From Nocardioides sp. (GTDB lineage Bacteria > Actinomycetota > Actinomycetes > Propionibacteriales > Nocardioidaceae), in contig JAKDNC010000112.1 in NCBI GenBank assembly GCA_030452025.1, positions 1-8,856 on the forward strand: DNA of 8,856 nucleotides. The letters run 5' to 3'. Below are positions 1 to 6,250 of this stretch, piece after piece. The notes beneath the pieces were generated by a model. It had not been told where the DNA came from. It was given only the letters and a program-made list of their open reading frames with translations, and did not search any database. The number at the start of each line of letters is the position of its first letter. Positions within the stretch are counted from its first letter, which is position 1. The translations under genes and the position numbers were made by a program.

Positions 1-615
1 GCCGACGACGTTGACCGCCTGCGGTCGGAGCACGCCGGTCACGTGCGAGGTCAGGGCGAGTCCACCGGCAAGAAGCAGCCCGAACACGACGAGCAGTCTC
101 GGCAGCTCCTCCCAGGTGACCATGCGGCCGGGCGTGCGTAGTCTCCAGCCCAACGAGGCGCCCCAGCGATGGCGCGAATAGAGCACGAAGCCCGTGAGCA
201 GGAAGAGCCCCTGCCACATGAAGCCGCCGTAGACCATCGCGTAGACCCACTCGGCGATCGGCGCGGCCCGCGCGGCTGACTCGGTCGAGGTGGTGCCCGC
301 CGCCAACTGGAGCGGGACGATCACCAGGATCGGCGCCAGGAAGCCGGTGCCGATCCACATCGGGAAGAGCACGAGCCGCGCCCGGATCCGCTGTCCCCAG
401 CCGGTGACGAACGCGAGCGCCATGAGCACGGCGACCGTGTCCATCCCCATGGTGAGGAAGTTGGCGACCTGCATCACCGAGCTCGTGCCGAAGTCCGAGT
501 CGTTGAGACCGACCCGGCTGCCGGAGAGCCAGAGCACCTTGAGGCCGATGTAGGGGAGCGCGCCCGCGATGGCGAGCAGCGAGATGATCCAGCGTCCCCG
601 AGAGGCGGTTTCCAT
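1..615 (-). CDS. Polytopic membrane protein of unknown function, C-terminus cut by window edge
   Basis: The minus strand is open from an ATG at 615 to base 1 (205 codons) with no stop, so the C-terminus lies outside the window. The product is strongly hydrophobic. I count about five membrane segments, near residues 10-30, 48-70, 81-104, 124-146 and 171-189, joined by short loops rich in Arg, Ser and Gly. There is no signal peptide cleavage pattern and no catalytic motif I recognise. The loop at residues 105-120 is Thr/Ser/Ala-rich. A GTG three codons upstream (624) is an alternative start: GGGAG lies four bases before it, while the ATG has GGTGGAG only three bases before it. The gene is divergent from the hydrolase, so the 188-base gap probably holds its promoter. 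Function cannot be assigned; a transporter subunit or a membrane partner of a signalling protein is possible. The coding call is secure from hydrophobic pattern and reading length. Confidence 0.75.
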   Translation of the reverse strand, partial: METASRGRWIISLLAIAGALPYIGLKVLWLSGSRVGLNDSDFGTSSVMQVANFLTMGMDTVAVLMALAFVTGWGQRIRARLVLFPMWIGTGFLAPILVIVPLQLAAGTTSTESAARAAPIAEWVYAMVYGGFMWQGLFLLTGFVLYSRHRWGASLGWRLRTPGRMVTWEELPRLLVVFGLLLAGGLALTSHVTGVLRPQAVNVVG

Positions 616-660
616 GGGCTCCACCCTGCTCCCGCTTCGCCGGGACCGCGTCCGGGCTTC

Positions 661-691
661 TCCCTGACCCGACCCCGGGGTGTCCCTGACC
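661..691. repeat. Two direct repeats flanking a palindrome in the divergent gap
   Basis: TCCCTGACC occurs at 661-669 and again at 683-691, 22 bases apart, which is about two helical turns. Between them lies the perfect palindrome ACCCCGGGGT (672-681). The cluster lies between the two divergent genes, 46 bases upstream of the leftward start. It looks like a possible binding site for a regulator of one or both genes. This is inferred from arrangement only, and short GC-rich repeats can arise by chance in such DNA. Confidence 0.35.
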
Positions 692-732
692 GCAACCCGA
701 TCAGTCGGTGCTGGGGAGATCAGAACTGCGGG

Positions 733-761
733 TTGTGCACCGAGCCGGCGACCGATAGGAA
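733..761 (+). promoter_or_regulatory. Weak candidate promoter for the alpha/beta hydrolase gene
   Basis: TTGTGC (733-738) is followed after 17 bases by TAGGAA (756-761). The -35 shares four of six bases with the usual consensus; the -10 is poor and lacks the final T. It would give a leader of roughly 35 bases carrying the AAGGAG ribosome site at 791-796. No better pair was found by eye in the gap. Confidence 0.2.
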
Positions 762-803
762 GAGTGACGGTGGTCCACGGCGGTTGGCTCAAGGAGTTGC
801 TCG

Positions 804-2501
804 ATGACGGAACTCGACTCTGTGCAGGACACGGGCGACGACCGGTCTGGGATCCTGCGTCCGCTGTGGACCTACACGGTTCCAGGGCTGGCCACCGGAC
901 TCGTCTTCGCCTGTCTCTCCTTCACGCCCTCGCTGCTGCCGCGGCCTCCGCTGTTCCAGGCGTTGGTGGCCGGTGTCGACCTGGCGCTGGGCTACGGGAT
1001 CGGGGTTATTGGCGCGTGGGTTTGGCGCGCCTTCGCCGACCGCACCCCGCGGACTCCCCGGCCGCGCGCCTGGTGGTTGCTCAGCGTGGCCGCACTGGTG
1101 CTGATTCCGGTCAGCGTGGTGCTGGGTGTTCGCTGGCAGACCGAGGCCCACAAACTGGCCGCGACCGATCCCGACAACCCCACGTGGATGGTCCTCGTGC
1201 TGCCGGTGGCCGTCCTACTCGCAATCGTGCTGGTTGCGCTCGGACGCGGGATCCGCTGGGTCTACCGGACCTTCACCGGCTTCCTGGCCCGGATGATGGG
1301 GGCCCGGGCTGCGAAGGCGTTGGGCGTGGTGGTGCTCGCGGGGGGCAGCGTGCTGCTGGTCAGTGGCGTGCTCTGGGACGCTGCGCTCGCGTCGTTCGAT
1401 GGGGCCTTCTCGGTCAGCAACCAGCAGACACCAGGTCGCATCGACCAACCGACCGGTCCGCTGCGCTCAGGAAGCGAGGAGTCGCTGGGGGACTGGGACA
1501 CGCGGGGCCGGGAGGGGCGGGTCTTCGTCGGGTCGGGTCCCACCGCGGACGAGATCGCCGATCTCACCGGGGAGCCGGCGCTGGAGCCGATCCGGGCCTA
1601 CTCCGGACTGGAGTCCGCCGAGGACGCCGAGGAGCGGGCGGACCTGGCCGTCGACGATCTCGAGCGCGCCGGTGGCTTCGACCGGGAGAGCCTGCTGGTG
1701 GTCACCACGACCGGTACCGGGTGGGTGGAGCCCAGTGCGGCGATGAGCTTCGAATACCTCACCGGTGGTGATTCGGCCATGGTGTCGATGCAGTACTCCT
1801 ACCTGCCGTCGTGGCTCTCGTTCATGGTCGACAGTGAGCGAGCCAGGGAAGCCGGACGGCAGTTGTTCGACACGGTCTACGAGCGGTGGCTGGGCATGCC
1901 GGTCGGCGAGCGGCCCAAGCTCTACGTCTTCGGGGAGAGCCTGGGATCCTTCGGCGCGGAGACCGCTTTCAGCGGGGAGCACGACATGGCGACGCGTACG
2001 TCGGGAGCGTTGTTCGTCGGGCCGCCGAACTTCAACCCGCTCTACCGTTCGTTCATCGACGAGCGGGACAGTGCGTCGCCCGAGATCCGGCCGGTCTACC
2101 GCGAGGGACGGGTCGTCCGGTTCTCCAACCACGGCGAGACCGAGGTTGCGCCGCTTGGGGCCGAGTGGCGGGAGCATCGGGTGGTCTACCTGCAGCATGC
2201 CTCCGACCCGGTGGTGTGGTGGAGCCCCGACCTGATCCTGCGCCGGCCGGACTGGCTGGCGGAGCCGCGTGGGGACGACGTACCGGATTCCATGCGATGG
2301 ATGCCGCTGGTGACCTTCTGGCAGATGTCTGCCGACCTGGCGCTCTCGTTCTCCACCGCGCCCGGGCACGGACACAACTACACGGGGGAGCACGCGGCAG
2401 CCTGGGCGGCGATCCTCCAGCCGGAGGGCTGGAGCAAGGAACGCGTCGAAGAGTTGCGGGACCTGGTCCTGGTCGAGCGCGGGTTCGCGCCGGCCAGATG
2501 A
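804..2501 (+). CDS. Membrane-anchored alpha/beta hydrolase (Abhydrolase_9 type)
   Basis: This 565-residue protein has two parts. The N-terminal ~195 residues hold about five membrane helices (near 22-45, 51-75, 89-109, 128-147 and 170-191) and contain SFTPSLLPR at 39-47, a hallmark I associate with the N-terminal domain of actinobacterial Abhydrolase_9 proteins. From about residue 245 follows a soluble hydrolase domain. Its nucleophile elbow is GESLGS with Ser379; the acid is probably Asp468 in HASDP, and the base His524 (or His522) in GHGHNY. The length fits a complete family member. The ATG at 804 is preceded by AAGGAG (791-796) at seven bases. The substrate is unknown; an ester of the envelope or a lipid would fit a membrane-tethered enzyme, but that is inference. 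The stop codon lies inside the first unit of a 13-base tandem repeat. The gene stands alone, divergent from the upstream gene; the next gene has its own promoter. Confidence 0.88.
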   Translation: MTELDSVQDTGDDRSGILRPLWTYTVPGLATGLVFACLSFTPSLLPRPPLFQALVAGVDLALGYGIGVIGAWVWRAFADRTPRTPRPRAWWLLSVAALVLIPVSVVLGVRWQTEAHKLAATDPDNPTWMVLVLPVAVLLAIVLVALGRGIRWVYRTFTGFLARMMGARAAKALGVVVLAGGSVLLVSGVLWDAALASFDGAFSVSNQQTPGRIDQPTGPLRSGSEESLGDWDTRGREGRVFVGSGPTADEIADLTGEPALEPIRAYSGLESAEDAEERADLAVDDLERAGGFDRESLLVVTTTGTGWVEPSAAMSFEYLTGGDSAMVSMQYSYLPSWLSFMVDSERAREAGRQLFDTVYERWLGMPVGERPKLYVFGESLGSFGAETAFSGEHDMATRTSGALFVGPPNFNPLYRSFIDERDSASPEIRPVYREGRVVRFSNHGETEVAPLGAEWREHRVVYLQHASDPVVWWSPDLILRRPDWLAEPRGDDVPDSMRWMPLVTFWQMSADLALSFSTAPGHGHNYTGEHAAAWAAILQPEGWSKERVEELRDLVLVERGFAPAR

Positions 2502-2556
2502 AGTGGCCAGATGAAGTGGCCAGATGAAGTGGCCGGTTGACGCGAGCAGGTGAAGC
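2492..2556. repeat. 13-base tandem repeat, three perfect and two decayed copies
   Basis: GGCCAGATGAAGT is repeated perfectly at 2492-2504, 2505-2517 and 2518-2530. A fourth copy in register (2531-2543) matches 9 of 13 bases, and a fifth (2544-2556) also 9 of 13. A related CAAGTGAAG lies at 2575-2583, slightly off phase. The perfect part is bounded by CCGGCC (2490-2495) and GGCCGG (2531-2536), which are inverted to each other. The hydrolase TGA stop (2499-2501) falls in copy one. The unit is not a multiple of three, but because the stop lies in the first copy, a change in copy number would not alter the protein. The array leads directly into the satD-like promoter, so it may be a set of binding sites, a recombination scar, or simple slippage. 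Confidence 0.85.
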
Positions 2557-2590
2557 GCCCGAATCCCCTGAATCCAAGTGAAGCGAATCA

Positions 2591-2618
2591 ATGAAATCTG
2601 AAAAAAAGAAGGTATGAT
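2591..2618 (+). promoter_or_regulatory. Promoter of the satD-like operon, probably leaderless
   Basis: TATGAT (2613-2618) is a strong -10 box, five of six matches. ATGAAA (2591-2596), four of six matches, precedes it by 16 bases, with a run of seven A within the spacer. The expected start of transcription, six to nine bases after the -10 box, falls at about 2625-2628, on or just before the ATG at 2628. No ribosome site stands at a usable distance: AGAAGG at 2607-2612 is 15 bases away and inside the promoter. A leaderless transcript, common in actinobacteria, explains this. Confidence 0.55.
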
Positions 2619-2629
2619 CTTCAGATCAT
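2596..2629. promoter_or_regulatory. Candidate operator: inverted repeats around the satD-like -10 box and start codon
   Basis: ATGATCT and AGATCAT (2614-2620 and 2623-2629) form a perfect inverted repeat with a two-base centre. It covers the end of the -10 box, the likely transcription start and the start codon. A second inverted pair, ATCTGAA (2596-2602) and TTCAGAT (2620-2626), flanks the -10 box on both sides. Bound protein would block RNA polymerase. The HTH at the C-terminus of the downstream SatD-like protein makes self-regulation a reasonable guess, but nothing in the sequence identifies the binder. Confidence 0.45.
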
Positions 2630-3275
2630 GGTAAAGAAGGAGACGCCTGCAATCGTCGTGATCGGTGACCTGGTCCGCTCTCGCGACGCACCCGATCGTG
2701 CGAACGTGCACGCCCGACTGCGTGCCGCGCTGGATGCCGTCAACGACGAACTCTCGCCCGACGACCCGTTGCGGGTGACCGCGGGAGATGAATACCAAGG
2801 CACGTTCGGGCGTCTGGGTGACGCGCTCGCGGCCACGCTGCGGCTCCGGCTGGCCCTGTTGCCCGAGTTGGACGTCCGTCACGGCATCGGGGAGGGGCCT
2901 GTCGTACTGCTCCAACGTGAGCCGCGCGTCGAGGACGGCCCGGGGTGGTGGGTGGCGCGAGCGGCCATCGAGGAGGCCGCGAGCAGGGGCGGCAAATCGG
3001 CGACGCGGGAGGTGCGCACCGCCTTCCATCGGGTCGAGGGTCTCGACGGACCAGAAGTCGAGATGGTCAACGCTGCGCTGATCGGGCGCGACGGGTTGGT
3101 CGGCGCCATGTCCGGCCGGTCGTTGTCGGTGCTTCGTGGTCTGCTGGCGGGACGCACCCAGCAGGAGATCGCTGCAGCGGAGGGTGTCTCCGCATCTGCG
3201 GTGTCCCAGCGGGTGCGCAATGACGGCGTTGGCCTGGTGGTCGCGATGGACGAGAGGATGAGGAGGGTGGGGTGA
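2628..3275 (+). CDS. SatD-family protein with C-terminal helix-turn-helix
   Basis: The 215-residue product begins with a hydrophobic strand ending in GDLVRSRD (13-20) and has TAGDEYQG at 51-58, the two signatures I associate with SatD-family proteins. SatD is named after the secretion and acid tolerance operon of Streptococcus mutans; the biochemical role of the family is not established. Residues 165-200 form a helix-turn-helix (QQEIAAAEGVSASAVSQRV), as in sigma region 4 or LuxR-type regulators, suggesting DNA binding. Asp14 and Asp54, then HGIGEGPVV (85-93) and ARAAIEEAA (110-118), follow the order of motifs in class III nucleotidyl cyclases; a related fold is my inference. The ATG fits a leaderless start ten bases after TATGAT. 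The frame overlaps the next gene by GTGA, so the two are translationally coupled. There is no signal peptide or membrane segment, so the protein is probably cytosolic. The family call is fairly sure; the function is open. Confidence 0.72.
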   Translation: MVKKETPAIVVIGDLVRSRDAPDRANVHARLRAALDAVNDELSPDDPLRVTAGDEYQGTFGRLGDALAATLRLRLALLPELDVRHGIGEGPVVLLQREPRVEDGPGWWVARAAIEEAASRGGKSATREVRTAFHRVEGLDGPEVEMVNAALIGRDGLVGAMSGRSLSVLRGLLAGRTQQEIAAAEGVSASAVSQRVRNDGVGLVVAMDERMRRVG

Positions 3276-4006
3276 GCTGGATCGGTCTGCTGCTCATCGG
3301 GCTGGGGTTGACCGACCTCGCGTTCTCGGTGCGGCCGCGCACGTTCCTGGCGGGGGCGACGGGCGCAGTGTCAGTCCTGCTCCTGGGCCTCCTCGCAGAC
3401 CTCACGACAGTCGCCGACCTGGTCGCGCTGGTGCTGATCGCAGTCGTGGCGTTCCTCTGGAGCCCCGCCGTGACCCGCGGCCTCGGGGGCGGATCCCCTG
3501 CGATGCCGTTGATTCTCGCAGGCGTGGCCCTGTCGCTGGTGCTCGTGCTCTCGGTGTACGCCGGCGCCGGCGGTGGCGCGTTCGGTCGCTGGCTCGACGG
3601 CGTGCCTCTGGGCGCCCTCCGTGGCATGGAAGTCGATGAGGCCCTGCTTCTCCTCGGAGCGGTCGCGATCCAGATGAGCACCGGCAACGTCCTGGTCCGG
3701 CTGGTGCTGGCGGCGACCGGCACTCTCAACCCCGCACGCCACGGCACCCGCGGCGACCCGGAGGTCCAGCTCAAGGGTGGTCGCCTGCTGGGTCCGATGG
3801 AGCGGCTGTTCATCCTGTGCCTCGGCCTGGCCGGGCAGCTCACGGCGGCCAGCATCGTGGTGGCGGCCAAGGGACTTCTCAGATTCCCCGAGCTCACTTC
3901 GCGTCGTGAGCAGGAGCGGATCCACCAGCTCACGGAGTATTTCCTGGTCGGCAGCTTCGTGAGCTGGTCGGTCGCCCTCTCTGCGCTGGTGCTTTTGGCG
4001 AGCTGA
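3272..4006 (+). CDS. Polytopic membrane protein with DUF3307-like C-terminus, partner of the SatD-like protein
   Basis: A GTG start overlaps the preceding stop (GTGA), with AGGAGG at 3261-3266 five bases before it, so translation is coupled to the SatD-like gene. The 244-residue product has six or seven membrane segments, near 3-20, 27-44, 48-64, 79-97, 123-148, 178-200 and 222-243. The C-terminal third contains LLGPMERLFI (172-181), VVAAKGLLRF (196-205) and EYFLVGSFVS (222-231). This G-x-x-E-R ... A-A-K ... R-F ... E-Y-F-L-x-G pattern is the one I know from the C-terminus of DUF3307 proteins, which often sit beside SatD genes in other bacteria. The N-terminal part does not look like a known transporter. 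A membrane sensor or effector controlled by the SatD-like protein is a plausible role but unproven. An upstream in-frame start is unlikely given the strong ribosome site. Confidence 0.75.
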   Translation: MSWIGLLLIGLGLTDLAFSVRPRTFLAGATGAVSVLLLGLLADLTTVADLVALVLIAVVAFLWSPAVTRGLGGGSPAMPLILAGVALSLVLVLSVYAGAGGGAFGRWLDGVPLGALRGMEVDEALLLLGAVAIQMSTGNVLVRLVLAATGTLNPARHGTRGDPEVQLKGGRLLGPMERLFILCLGLAGQLTAASIVVAAKGLLRFPELTSRREQERIHQLTEYFLVGSFVSWSVALSALVLLAS

Positions 4007-4009
4007 GGG

Positions 4010-4037
4010 CCTCGGCGACCTGATGACCTCGGCGACC
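4010..4037. repeat. Short direct repeat after the membrane protein gene
   Basis: CCTCGGCGACC occurs at 4010-4020 and 4027-4037, starting three bases past the stop codon. It looks like a small local duplication. No function is suggested. Confidence 0.5.
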
Positions 4038-4112
4038 CGTCACGCATCGACTTCGAGACGTCGGATGTCCACGTGGCGGTATCCGCCCGGAAAGGCAGGG
4101 TGTGTTTGGCAA

Positions 4113-4142
4113 GCGGCTCCGGGACCCGCCGGACGCTGCCGC
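4113..4142. terminator. Candidate hairpin between convergent genes
   Basis: GCGGC-TCCGG (4113-4122) can pair with CCGGA (4129-4133) and GCCGC (4138-4142), leaving a six-base loop and a four-base bulge. It lies in the 161-base gap where the rightward membrane protein gene and the leftward marR gene converge, so it could serve both strands. There is no T run, as is common in high-GC genomes. A smaller hairpin, GGCGG-TAT-CCGCC, lies at 4075-4087. Confidence 0.35.
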
Positions 4143-4167
4143 CTGGCCCTCAAGGCTCCAGTCTCAT

Positions 4168-4620
4168 CTAGGGTCTCGGCCAGGGCCGACCATCGCGGTC
4201 CTCGACGTCGGAGTTGAAGCGACGCAGCAGCGCGGCGAGGGTGGCCACGTCCTCGCCGGACCAGTCCCCGAGGATGTTGCGGAGGCCGTCGATGTTGGTT
4301 CGGCGCTCGGTGTTCAGCTGGTTCCGCCCGGCCTCGGTGATCAGGAACTTGCGGGCCAGACCGCCGTCCGGGTCGGGGATCCGGTCAACCAGTCCGGCGC
4401 GCATCATTGCGGCGGTCTGCCGGTTCAGGGTGGAGGTGTCGAGACCGAACGCGTCACTCAACCCGCCGATCGACATCGGGCCCTCGAGGTTGAGTCGGAT
4501 CAGCAGCATGTAGGCGCTGCGTTCGAGGTAGGGCTTCCCGTCGGAAGTGCGCCGTGTGGGGGAGAGATGACGCCCCAGGAGCAGTGCCTCGAACTCGATC
4601 GCCTCGAAACGGTCGCCCAC
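4168..4620 (-). CDS. MarR-family transcriptional regulator
   Basis: The 150-residue product has the size and layout of a MarR repressor: an N-terminal helix (1-18), then a winged helix-turn-helix with SIGGLSDAFGLDTSTLNRQT at 50-69 and AGLVDRIPDPDG-x3-KFLITEAG at 75-98, and C-terminal helices for dimer formation. In the wing the usual D-x-R is replaced by DPDGGLARK. The GTG at 4620 is preferred because GGGGAG lies seven bases upstream. The frame is open to a GTG at 4659, giving 163 residues, but that start has no ribosome site and adds only a basic, non-domain tail. The gene is divergent from an MFS efflux pump and shares a palindromic operator with it, so it probably represses both and responds to a ligand of the pump. 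Which ligand cannot be read from the sequence. Confidence 0.9.
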   Translation of the reverse strand: MGDRFEAIEFEALLLGRHLSPTRRTSDGKPYLERSAYMLLIRLNLEGPMSIGGLSDAFGLDTSTLNRQTAAMMRAGLVDRIPDPDGGLARKFLITEAGRNQLNTERRTNIDGLRNILGDWSGEDVATLAALLRRFNSDVEDRDGRPWPRP

Positions 4621-4627
4621 TTCTCGA

Positions 4628-4633
4628 CTCCCC
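4628..4633 (-). promoter_or_regulatory. Ribosome binding site deciding the marR start
   Basis: On the minus strand GGGGAG ends seven bases before the GTG at 4620. The longer in-frame start at 4659 lacks a comparable site, and the ATG at 4635 has AAAAGG directly abutting it with no spacing. Confidence 0.6.
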
Positions 4634-4689
4634 ATCCTTTTCGCTCGCGTGCGCGTCACAATCCGGTCTGTGCGCGGCCATCAAAGTGT

Positions 4690-4717
4690 ATCGTACATGA
4701 TGTGTGCATGATGCACA
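4690..4717 (-). promoter_or_regulatory. Predicted promoter of the marR gene
   Basis: On the minus strand TGTGCA (4717-4712) is followed after 16 bases by TACGAT (4695-4690), a good TANNNT -10 box. Transcription would begin near 4683, giving a leader of about 60 bases that contains the ribosome site at 4628-4633. The -35 lies in the right arm of the central palindrome. Confidence 0.5.
4703..4717. promoter_or_regulatory. Palindromic operator shared by marR and the efflux pump gene
   Basis: TGTGCATGATGCACA is a perfect 7+1+7 palindrome centred on 4710. Its left arm covers the pump's -35 and its right arm covers the marR -35; both -10 boxes begin 15 bases from the centre. A further GTGCAT half-site at 4729-4734 overlaps the pump's -10 box, and forms GATGCAC (4710-4716) / GTGCATC (4729-4735) with the central arm. 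Size and position are typical of MarR operators. Another small palindrome, TGTA-TCG-TACA (4687-4697), covers the marR -10 box. Confidence 0.7.
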
Positions 4718-4730
4718 TAGTGTGTATAGT
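4703..4730 (+). promoter_or_regulatory. Predicted promoter of the efflux pump gene, leaderless
   Basis: TGTGCA (4703-4708) is followed after 16 bases by TATAGT (4725-4730), five of six matches to the -10 consensus. Transcription would start around 4737-4739, on or next to the GTG start at 4739. No ribosome site exists in the gap before that GTG, consistent with leaderless translation. Confidence 0.6.
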
Positions 4731-4738
4731 GCATCAAC

Positions 4739-6211
4739 GTGTCCACCGCTACCGCAGGCCGCGTGCCGCCGGCCCCCCAGCCACCCGCCGTCTCGCCGAA
4801 CGCCGTCGTTCTCGTCCTCTCCGTCGCCGGGATCATCGGTGCCCTGATGCAGACCCTCGTGGTCCCGTTGATCGGTGAGCTGCCGGCACTTCTGGACACC
4901 ACCGCGTCGAACGCGTCGTGGGTCATCACCGCCACCCTGCTCACCGCCGCCGTTGCGACGCCGGTCAGCGGCCGCTTGGGCGACCTCTACGGCAAGCGGC
5001 GGATGATGATCGCCTGCGCCAGTGTCCTCGTTGTCGGCTCGATCGTCTGTGCCCTGGCCCCCACAGTCGTCCCGATGATCGTCGGCCGCGGATTGCAGGG
5101 CGTCGGCATGGGGCTGATCCCGCTCGGTATCAGCGCCATGCGCGACCTGCTCCCGGCCGAGAAGCTCGGCACCGCGATCGCCCTGATGAGCGCCTCGATG
5201 GGCGTCGGTGCCGCGCTGGGCCTACCGATCTCGGCGGCGGTCGCGCAGAACGCGAACTGGCGTGCGCTCTTCTGGGGGTCCGCGGTCCTGGCTGTGATCA
5301 TCATCGCCCTCATCTTTGCGCTCATCCCGGCCACACCGGTCGCCTCGACCGGAGCCGGCTTCGACTACGCCGGTGCTGTCGGACTCGGTATCGGGCTGGT
5401 CTGCCTGCTGCTCGGCGTCTCCAAGGGTGCAGATTGGGGCTGGGGGAGCGCCACCACGGTCAGCCTTCTCGTCGGTGCCGTCGTCGCCCTGGTGATCTGG
5501 GGCTGGTTCGAGCTCCGGCGCAGCGACCCGCTGGTCGACCTGCGTGTCACCGCCCGCCCGGTCGTGCTGCTGACCAACGTGGCCTCGCTGGTCGTCGGCT
5601 TCTCGATGTATGCCCAGTCGTTGATCATCCCGCAGCTGATGCAGCTGCCCGTCGAGACCGGCTACGGCCTGGGGCAGTCGATGCTGCACATGGGCCTGTG
5701 GATGATGCCCGGGGGTTTCGCCATGATGCTGATCTCCCCGGTAGGAGCGAAGCTCTCCCGCCTGCGCGGTCCGAAGGTCACCTTGGTGGTCGGTGCGCTG
5801 ATCGTCTCGCTCGGCTACGGCTCCGCGGTCTTGCTGATGGGCTCGATCTTCGGCCTGATGATCGCGGTCTGCATCTGCAGCGCCGGTGTTGGCTTCGCCT
5901 ACGGCGCGATGCCGGCACTGATCATGGGCTCCGTCCCGATCTCGGAGACCGCATCGGCCAACAGCTTCAACACCCTCAGCCGTTCGGTCGGTACGTCGAT
6001 CGCGGCGGCCGTGGTGGGCGTCGTACTCGCGCAGATGAGCGTTAATGTCGGCGGATATGCGTTGCCGACCGAGAACGGGTTCAGGACCGGCCTGCTGATC
6101 GGCGCGGGCGTGGGCCTGGTTGCGGCGCTGATCGCTATGACGATCCCGAGCAAGGCAAGCCACGATGCGGAGGAGCGCATCGAGCACGAGGTGACCGCGG
6201 CAGCCGGCTGA
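4739..6211 (+). CDS. Major facilitator efflux transporter, DHA2-like
   Basis: The 490-residue product is hydrophobic throughout, with a short Pro/Ala-rich cytosolic N-terminus (1-20). Motif A is GRLGDLYGKRR at 78-88 between helices 2 and 3, with the usual Asp and basic residues. Helix 4 carries the Arg of VGRGLQGVGMG (115-125). Helix 5 carries MGVGAALGLPISAA (154-167), a motif C-like antiporter stretch, followed by NWRALFW (173-179), typical of drug:proton antiporters of the QacA/EmrB (DHA2) type. Length and the extra helices around 212-258 suggest 14 rather than 12 membrane segments. The GTG start fits a leaderless transcript. The gene is divergent from marR and shares its operator, so the pump is probably induced by a toxic compound or metabolite it exports. 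The substrate cannot be predicted. The C-terminal tail (471-490) is acidic and cytosolic. Confidence 0.9.
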   Translation: MSTATAGRVPPAPQPPAVSPNAVVLVLSVAGIIGALMQTLVVPLIGELPALLDTTASNASWVITATLLTAAVATPVSGRLGDLYGKRRMMIACASVLVVGSIVCALAPTVVPMIVGRGLQGVGMGLIPLGISAMRDLLPAEKLGTAIALMSASMGVGAALGLPISAAVAQNANWRALFWGSAVLAVIIIALIFALIPATPVASTGAGFDYAGAVGLGIGLVCLLLGVSKGADWGWGSATTVSLLVGAVVALVIWGWFELRRSDPLVDLRVTARPVVLLTNVASLVVGFSMYAQSLIIPQLMQLPVETGYGLGQSMLHMGLWMMPGGFAMMLISPVGAKLSRLRGPKVTLVVGALIVSLGYGSAVLLMGSIFGLMIAVCICSAGVGFAYGAMPALIMGSVPISETASANSFNTLSRSVGTSIAAAVVGVVLAQMSVNVGGYALPTENGFRTGLLIGAGVGLVAALIAMTIPSKASHDAEERIEHEVTAAAG

Positions 6212-6250
6212 CTCCCGGATTCCGGCCCAGTGTCGTGATTGGCTGGAGCG

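Noticed and set aside
680..1771. 363-codon frame on the plus strand
   Set aside because: It overlaps the hydrolase in another frame and gives a low-complexity Arg/Gly/Ala product, while the hydrolase frame has membrane helices and a catalytic site.
1467..3029. 520-codon open frame on the minus strand
   Set aside because: It runs antisense across the end of the hydrolase gene, the repeat array and most of the satD-like gene. Its product is Arg/Pro/Gly-rich with no domain. Long chance frames are expected opposite high-GC genes.
3067..4047. 326-codon antisense frame over the membrane protein
   Set aside because: Ser/Arg/Pro-rich with no domain; it opposes two coupled, convincing genes.
4621..4659. 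N-terminal extension of the MarR protein to a GTG at 4659
   Set aside because: No ribosome site precedes 4659, no -10 box lies at leaderless distance, and the added 13 residues are a basic tail outside the domain. GGGGAG is well placed for the GTG at 4620.
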